Source: Paenibacillus silvae
GTDB lineage: Bacteria > Bacillota > Bacilli > Paenibacillales > Paenibacillaceae
DNA length: 64,000 nt
Assembly (NCBI RefSeq): GCF_014639235.1
Contig: NZ_BMFU01000019.1
Span: 3,429 to 67,428 of the forward strand
Direction of reading: 5' to 3'
Below are positions 60,791 to 64,000 of the stretch, piece after piece. Numbering within the stretch: the stretch's first letter is position 1; each line of letters starts with the position of its first letter. The position numbers and the translations under genes were made by a program. Under the pieces are notes generated by a model. That model saw nothing but the letters and a program-made list of their open reading frames with translations, ran no database searches and was not told the DNA's origin.

Positions 60791-62128
60791 ATGAAGTTCA
60801 GGCTGTACATAGCTCAATTCCTATCCCCTCCGTTGATTCTGGTTGGTGGATTCCTGTTGATCATATCCGTAGGTACGATGCTGCTGATGCTGCCGATTTC
60901 CAATCAGAGCGGCACTCATCTCGCCTTTATTGATGCTCTTTTTACGGCTACATCTGCAGCTTGTGTAACTGGACTGGTTGTAGTGGATATTGGAACCACC
61001 TTTAACCTGTTTGGTCAGATTGTGATTATGATCCTCATGCAGCTGGGCGGGCTGGGCTTTATGACGATGGCGACGTTGTTTGCGCTTGTGCTGGGTAAAC
61101 GCATATCCCTCAAGGATAGGCTGTTGTTGAAGGAAGCCATTAATGCAGATAGCATGGAGGGGATTGTTCGAATTATTCGCAAGGTTTTAATTTTCTCTTT
61201 TACTATTGAGGGAGTTGCTGCGGTTATTCTGGCAATGTTATGGGCCACCGAGATGCCGTTTATACAAGCGGTGTACTATGGTATATTCCATTCGGTTTCC
61301 TTGTTTAACAACGGCGGCTTTGATCTGTTTGGCAACAGTTTTCAATATTATACGGGGGACTGGATATTTAACATCACGGCATCCATTCTTGTCATATCGG
61401 GTGGTCTCGGCTTTGTTGTTTTGAATGACCTGTTTGAATATCGCAAACGCCGCCGATTGTCGTTACAATCCAAGCTGGTGCTCTCTGTATCGGGTGCGTT
61501 GATTGGGATCGGTGCGATTGTTTTGTTTATTTTCGAATTCACCAACAGTCATACACTTGCCTCACTTACATGGGGCGAGAAAATATACGCTTCGTTCTTC
61601 CAATCGGTCTCTACACGTTCTTCGGGAACAAGTACAATTGATATTACACAGATGCGGCAGGCTACTCAATTTTTCTTTATTTTGCTCATGTTTATCGGGG
61701 CTTCTCCAGGCTCAACCGGAGGAGGCATCAAGACAACCACTTTCCTTATTATGATTGGGGCGGTATACGCGATGATTCGCGGGAACAAGGATATTGTGTT
61801 TTTCCGTCAGCGGGTTCCGAAAGATCTGCTCATGCGAGCATTGACCATTATTATGGTTTCTCTCAGTATTTTCATGATTGTGGTCATGCTCTTGCTTACA
61901 ACAGAGGATGCACCCTTCCTCTCACTAATGTTTGAAGCGGCATCGGCTATCGGTACGGTAGGCTTGTCTGTTGGTGTAACCCATGAGATGACGAATTGGG
62001 GAAAAATAATAATTACCTTCACCATGTTTGTGGGTCGAATTGGGCCATTAACGATTGCATACGCATTGCGTCCGCGCAAGGAGAAAAAGCTGTATCGCCA
62101 TCCAGAAGGCCGAATTATTATCGGGTAA
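60791..62128 (+). CDS. ktrB: Potassium uptake membrane subunit KtrB/TrkH family
   Basis: Ion-conducting subunit of a Ktr potassium transporter; it needs a cytoplasmic KtrA/KtrC RCK partner, which is not in this window. The 445 residues form four M1-P-M2 repeats. Pore-loop glycines occur in AACVTGLVVVD, LFNNGGFDLFG, STRSSGTSTID and AIGTVGLSVG. ATG 60791, 7 bases after AAAGAGGTG, is preferred to GTG 60782. In Bacillus, Ktr systems are shut down by cyclic-di-AMP; this window also holds DarA and a cyclic-di-AMP riboswitch. Confidence 0.93.
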   Translation: MKFRLYIAQFLSPPLILVGGFLLIISVGTMLLMLPISNQSGTHLAFIDALFTATSAACVTGLVVVDIGTTFNLFGQIVIMILMQLGGLGFMTMATLFALVLGKRISLKDRLLLKEAINADSMEGIVRIIRKVLIFSFTIEGVAAVILAMLWATEMPFIQAVYYGIFHSVSLFNNGGFDLFGNSFQYYTGDWIFNITASILVISGGLGFVVLNDLFEYRKRRRLSLQSKLVLSVSGALIGIGAIVLFIFEFTNSHTLASLTWGEKIYASFFQSVSTRSSGTSTIDITQMRQATQFFFILLMFIGASPGSTGGGIKTTTFLIMIGAVYAMIRGNKDIVFFRQRVPKDLLMRALTIIMVSLSIFMIVVMLLLTTEDAPFLSLMFEAASAIGTVGLSVGVTHEMTNWGKIIITFTMFVGRIGPLTIAYALRPRKEKKLYRHPEGRIIIG

Positions 62129-62170
62129 ATAAAATTTTTGAAAATGTAAAATACAAGATGTAAAACGTAA

Positions 62171-62240
62171 AAAACGCAGATATTCAGTGTGAGCGTCCCG
62201 GATGTTAAGGGATGGGCAATGAATAAACTGCGTTTTTTTT
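62171..62240. terminator. Bidirectional terminator between ktrB and tetR
   Basis: AAAACGCAG (62171-62179) and CTGCGTTTT (62228-62236) close a long hairpin with inner ATTCA/TGAAT pairing. The + strand is followed by T to 62240 and the - strand also by a T-rich stretch, serving both convergent genes. Confidence 0.85.
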
Positions 62241-62306
62241 GCGGAGACATTGGAATGGAACGTTTCAAAAGTACGTGTTAATCCCAGGACGGCTCTATAA
62301 TTAAAC

Positions 62307-62897
62307 TCATATACAAAGAGAGGCTAGGTGTAACGCAATAGCTTCTTCCATGAGTTTAGCGTGTACTTGATCCGGTCTAAGCACAGCATGAATTGCCAGG
62401 CCATCAACAAGTGCGTATAATCTCTCGATCTCCAGTTCCTGATTCAGATCAGGTTTGAACAGGTTGAGCTGCATCAGCGAAGTAATGACAATTTCAACAG
62501 CACGTCTAATATCGTTATAAACGGTATCTGCCAGCTTTTTGAGTGCGGGATCCGTTTTGGATTTGGCAGTAAAAGCGTACCACACCTCCATTTCAGCCAT
62601 TTTCTCATCCGTGTTTGGCATAAATTCAAGCAATAATCGTTTCATATCATCCATGGGAGGACCATTAAAGGTCATGCCCTGAATCCGGGATGTCACCCGT
62701 TCTGATACAAGATTCATGGCATATAACAGCAGCTCGGATTGTGTTGAAAAATAGTGGCGCATCGAACCTACAGAGATGCCGGCCTCCTCAGCGATATTTC
62801 GAACTGAGGCCTGCTCCATACCGTCTCTGCGAATGACACGCCAAGCGGCTTCAGCTACGAGCACGCGTTGTTTGTCGTGGTCTACAATTTTAGGCAT
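62307..62897 (-). CDS. TetR-family repressor (PksA-like)
   Basis: DNA-binding repressor of 196 residues. N-terminal TetR helix-turn-helix: RRDGMEQASVRNIAEEAGIS then VGSMRHYFSTQSELLLYAM. The C-terminal ligand domain is of the BetI/TetR_C_6 kind (PALKKLADTVYNDIRRAVEI). It is divergent from a membrane protein gene, an arrangement I recall from B. subtilis as pksA beside ymcC. There is no ribosome site before the ATG, and the -10 element is so close that the mRNA would start at or near the A of ATG, so translation may be leaderless. Two palindromes in the shared promoter suggest autoregulation. Confidence 0.9.
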   Translation of the reverse strand: MPKIVDHDKQRVLVAEAAWRVIRRDGMEQASVRNIAEEAGISVGSMRHYFSTQSELLLYAMNLVSERVTSRIQGMTFNGPPMDDMKRLLLEFMPNTDEKMAEMEVWYAFTAKSKTDPALKKLADTVYNDIRRAVEIVITSLMQLNLFKPDLNQELEIERLYALVDGLAIHAVLRPDQVHAKLMEEAIALHLASLCI

Positions 62898-62903
62898 AGC
62901 TCT

Positions 62904-62933
62904 ATTATATCACTGTTGATTATTATGGTACAA
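62904..62933 (-). promoter_or_regulatory. tetR promoter with start site at the ATG
   Basis: On the minus strand TTGTAC (62928-62933), 18-base spacer, perfect TATAAT (62904-62909). The predicted start, about 7 bases beyond the -10, coincides with the ATG at 62897. Confidence 0.7.
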
Positions 62934-62963
62934 ATGTGTTAAATTGATTATAATACATATGTA
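62929..62963. promoter_or_regulatory. Candidate TetR operators and promoter of the membrane-protein gene
   Basis: TACATATGTA (62954-62963) is a perfect 10-base palindrome; TACAAATGTG (62929-62938) is a near copy 25 bases away. The second overlaps the tetR -35; the first abuts a perfect TATAAT (62949-62954) for the rightward gene. Both are well placed for repression. Confidence 0.55.
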
Positions 62964-62989
62964 CTATTTTAAAAAAAAGGAGAGATTAA

Positions 62990-63538
62990 ATGATCGCTTA
63001 TTTCATTGTGGCGTGTGAGATTGCTTTCTGGGTATTTGTAGTAGCGGGTCTCAGTGTACGTTATATGCTTGGCAAAAAAAAGTTGGGGCTGGCTTTACTG
63101 GCAGCTACGCCTGTTGTAGATGTTATGCTGCTTGTTGCTACGGTAATGGACCTGCAGCGCGGAGCTGTAGCAAGTATGGTTCATGGTGTAGCAGCAATTT
63201 ATATAGGTGTAAGCATTGCTTTTGGTCATCAGATGATTGCTTGGGCAGATCTTTACTTTCAATATTGGTTTAGAGGAGGGGACAATCGGAGAAGGAATAA
63301 ACTATATGGAAAGGAACATGCAAAAAACGAGCGGATGGGCTGGATTAGACATCTTGTGGCATGGGGTATAGGGAGTGCTATTCTGTTAATGATGATATGG
63401 TGGATTGGTGATGCAGAACGCACAGAAGTATTTTCAGGATTGATTCAAGTTTGGACAATGATATTGGGGATTGATTTCTTGATTAGCTTTAGCTATACCC
63501 TATGGCCGAAAAAGGCAGCGGCTGAGAAAGCCGGATGA
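62990..63538 (+). CDS. ymcC: Conserved integral membrane protein (YmcC-like)
   Basis: Membrane protein of 182 residues, function unknown. Hydrophobic segments: residues about 1-22 (MIAYFIVACEIAFWVFVVAG), 33-52, 60-85 (including HGVAAIYIGVSIAFGHQMI), 120-138 and 146-168. A charged cytoplasmic loop (GGDNRRRNKLYGKEHAKNER) lies between the third and fourth. AAGGAGAG is 6 bases before ATG 62990. It is divergent from the TetR gene and is probably its target. Similarity to B. subtilis YmcC, which is next to pksA there, is from memory. Confidence 0.85.
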   Translation: MIAYFIVACEIAFWVFVVAGLSVRYMLGKKKLGLALLAATPVVDVMLLVATVMDLQRGAVASMVHGVAAIYIGVSIAFGHQMIAWADLYFQYWFRGGDNRRRNKLYGKEHAKNERMGWIRHLVAWGIGSAILLMMIWWIGDAERTEVFSGLIQVWTMILGIDFLISFSYTLWPKKAAAEKAG

Positions 63539-63726
63539 CAAGTTTCATGAGTGATTATTTTAGCACGCGATGATCTGCTTCATGACATGGTAGTCAGCCA
63601 CAAGTGTTTCGTGCTTTACTCTGAGTAAAAGCGGAGTGTTGTATGTGGCAGTACTTATATCCATATGTTTAGATAAATACTCTTGTAGTTAAGGTGCATA
63701 TCGCTTTATAAAAATAAAATTAACAC

Positions 63727-63755
63727 TTGCATTCATATTCTATACATGGTATATT
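63727..63755 (+). promoter_or_regulatory. rrn promoter P1
   Basis: TTGCAT (63727-63732), 17-base spacer, TATATT (63750-63755). Confidence 0.7.
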
Positions 63756-63838
63756 CTAATTCCGGCCAAGAAAACACAGTTTACACGGTGCGGCAAGCAG
63801 CTTACAAAATAGCTTCTAAAGAAGCTTAAAAAAAGAGC

Positions 63839-63867
63839 TTGCAAAGTTGGTTCGGACATGATAAGAT
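63839..63867 (+). promoter_or_regulatory. rrn promoter P2
   Basis: TTGCAA (63839-63844), 17-base spacer, TAAGAT (63862-63867). A hairpin AGCTTCT/AGAAGCT lies between P1 and P2 (about 63811-63826). Confidence 0.75.
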
Positions 63868-63911
63868 ATAAGAGTTGCTGAAGCGAACGAGCGACGGTGG
63901 CGAAAAGAAGT

Positions 63912-63925
63912 TTGATCTTTGAAAA
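63912..63925 (+). promoter_or_regulatory. boxA-like antitermination element of the rRNA leader
   Basis: TGATCTTTGAAAAC, in the phrase TCTTTGAAAACTGAACAAC, is typical of rrn leaders of Bacillus and Paenibacillus, where Nus factors assemble. Confidence 0.75.
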
Positions 63926-64000
63926 CTGAACAACGAGTGAGTACTGATCTTGCTTGCAAGATCAACAATGAGATTTATAATCTCGTCAGATTCAAAATGA

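Larger units (their letters stand above)
63539..64000 (+). other. rRNA operon promoter and leader region
   Basis: About 460 bases with no protein gene. It holds two strong promoters and an rrn antitermination signal (listed separately) and runs up to the window end at a point typical of the 16S rRNA 5' end. The 16S gene itself is outside. Confidence 0.85.

Noticed and set aside
1..64000. Insertion sequences, prophage, CRISPR arrays, defence or biosynthetic clusters
   Set aside because: No transposase, integrase, phage, Cas or synthase genes and no spaced repeat arrays were seen; the content is core chromosome.

Overview
The window is a chromosomal segment from a spore-forming member of the Bacillota, most likely a Paenibacillus. 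The gene order matches the origin-proximal block of Bacillus subtilis from yaaO to lysS and onward to an rRNA operon. Sporulation genes run throughout (yabG, sspF, spoVG, fin, spoVT, yabP, yabQ, spoIIE). Several features are not Bacillus-like and fit Paenibacillus: an AbrB with a CxxC/CxxC tail, an HD-domain gene where metS would lie, a PpiC lipoprotein between mfd and spoVT, an HU gene between mazG and rqcP, and nadABC between ftsH and coaX. Species cannot be fixed from this sequence. Nearly all genes are on the + strand; the exceptions are abrB, one 66-codon ORF near 21.2 kb and a tetR gene near 62.6 kb.

Layout. 0-7 kb: 3' end of a PLP decarboxylase gene, then tmk, darA, yaaR, holB, ricT, yabA, a tRNA methyltransferase and rsmI. 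7-12.5 kb: abrB (-), an HD hydrolase behind a cluster of Spo0A boxes, tatD, and a cyclic-di-AMP (ydaO-type) riboswitch controlling a cell-wall 3D-domain protein. 12.5-18.2 kb: rnmV, rsmA, yabG, veg with two strong promoters, sspF, ispE, purR, spoVG. 18.2-28.2 kb: glmU behind a hairpin-rich leader, prs, pth, fin, mfd, a PpiC lipoprotein, spoVT. 28.4-35 kb: yabM, mazG, HU, rqcP, yabP, yabQ, divIC, yabR. 35-44 kb: spoIIE behind a Spo0A-type promoter, yabS, yabT, tilS, hprT, ftsH. 44-51 kb: nadA-nadB-nadC, coaX, hslO, a second PpiC protein. 51-58 kb: cysK and the folate cluster pabB-pabA-pabC-folP-folB-folK, then a small HTH gene and dusB. 58-64 kb: greA, lysS, ktrB, a divergent tetR/membrane-protein pair, and the promoters and leader of an rRNA operon whose 16S gene lies just past the edge.

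The genes serve replication and repair (holB, yabA, mfd, HU), RNA processing and modification (rnmV, rsmA, rsmI, tilS, dusB, pth, rqcP), nucleotide and cofactor supply (tmk, prs, hprT, nad, coaX, fol), cell envelope (glmU, yabM, divIC, the 3D protein) and sporulation. Two regulatory threads recur. Spo0A-type sites appear at abrB, the HD gene and spoIIE, together with candidate sigma-H, sigma-E and sigma-G promoters. Cyclic-di-AMP links darA, the riboswitch and ktrB.

I found no convincing novel defence, mobile, CRISPR or biosynthetic system. The most interesting signals are regulatory: the helically phased Spo0A boxes, the structured glmU leader, the alternative hairpins before HU, and an apparently leaderless tetR facing a conserved membrane protein.
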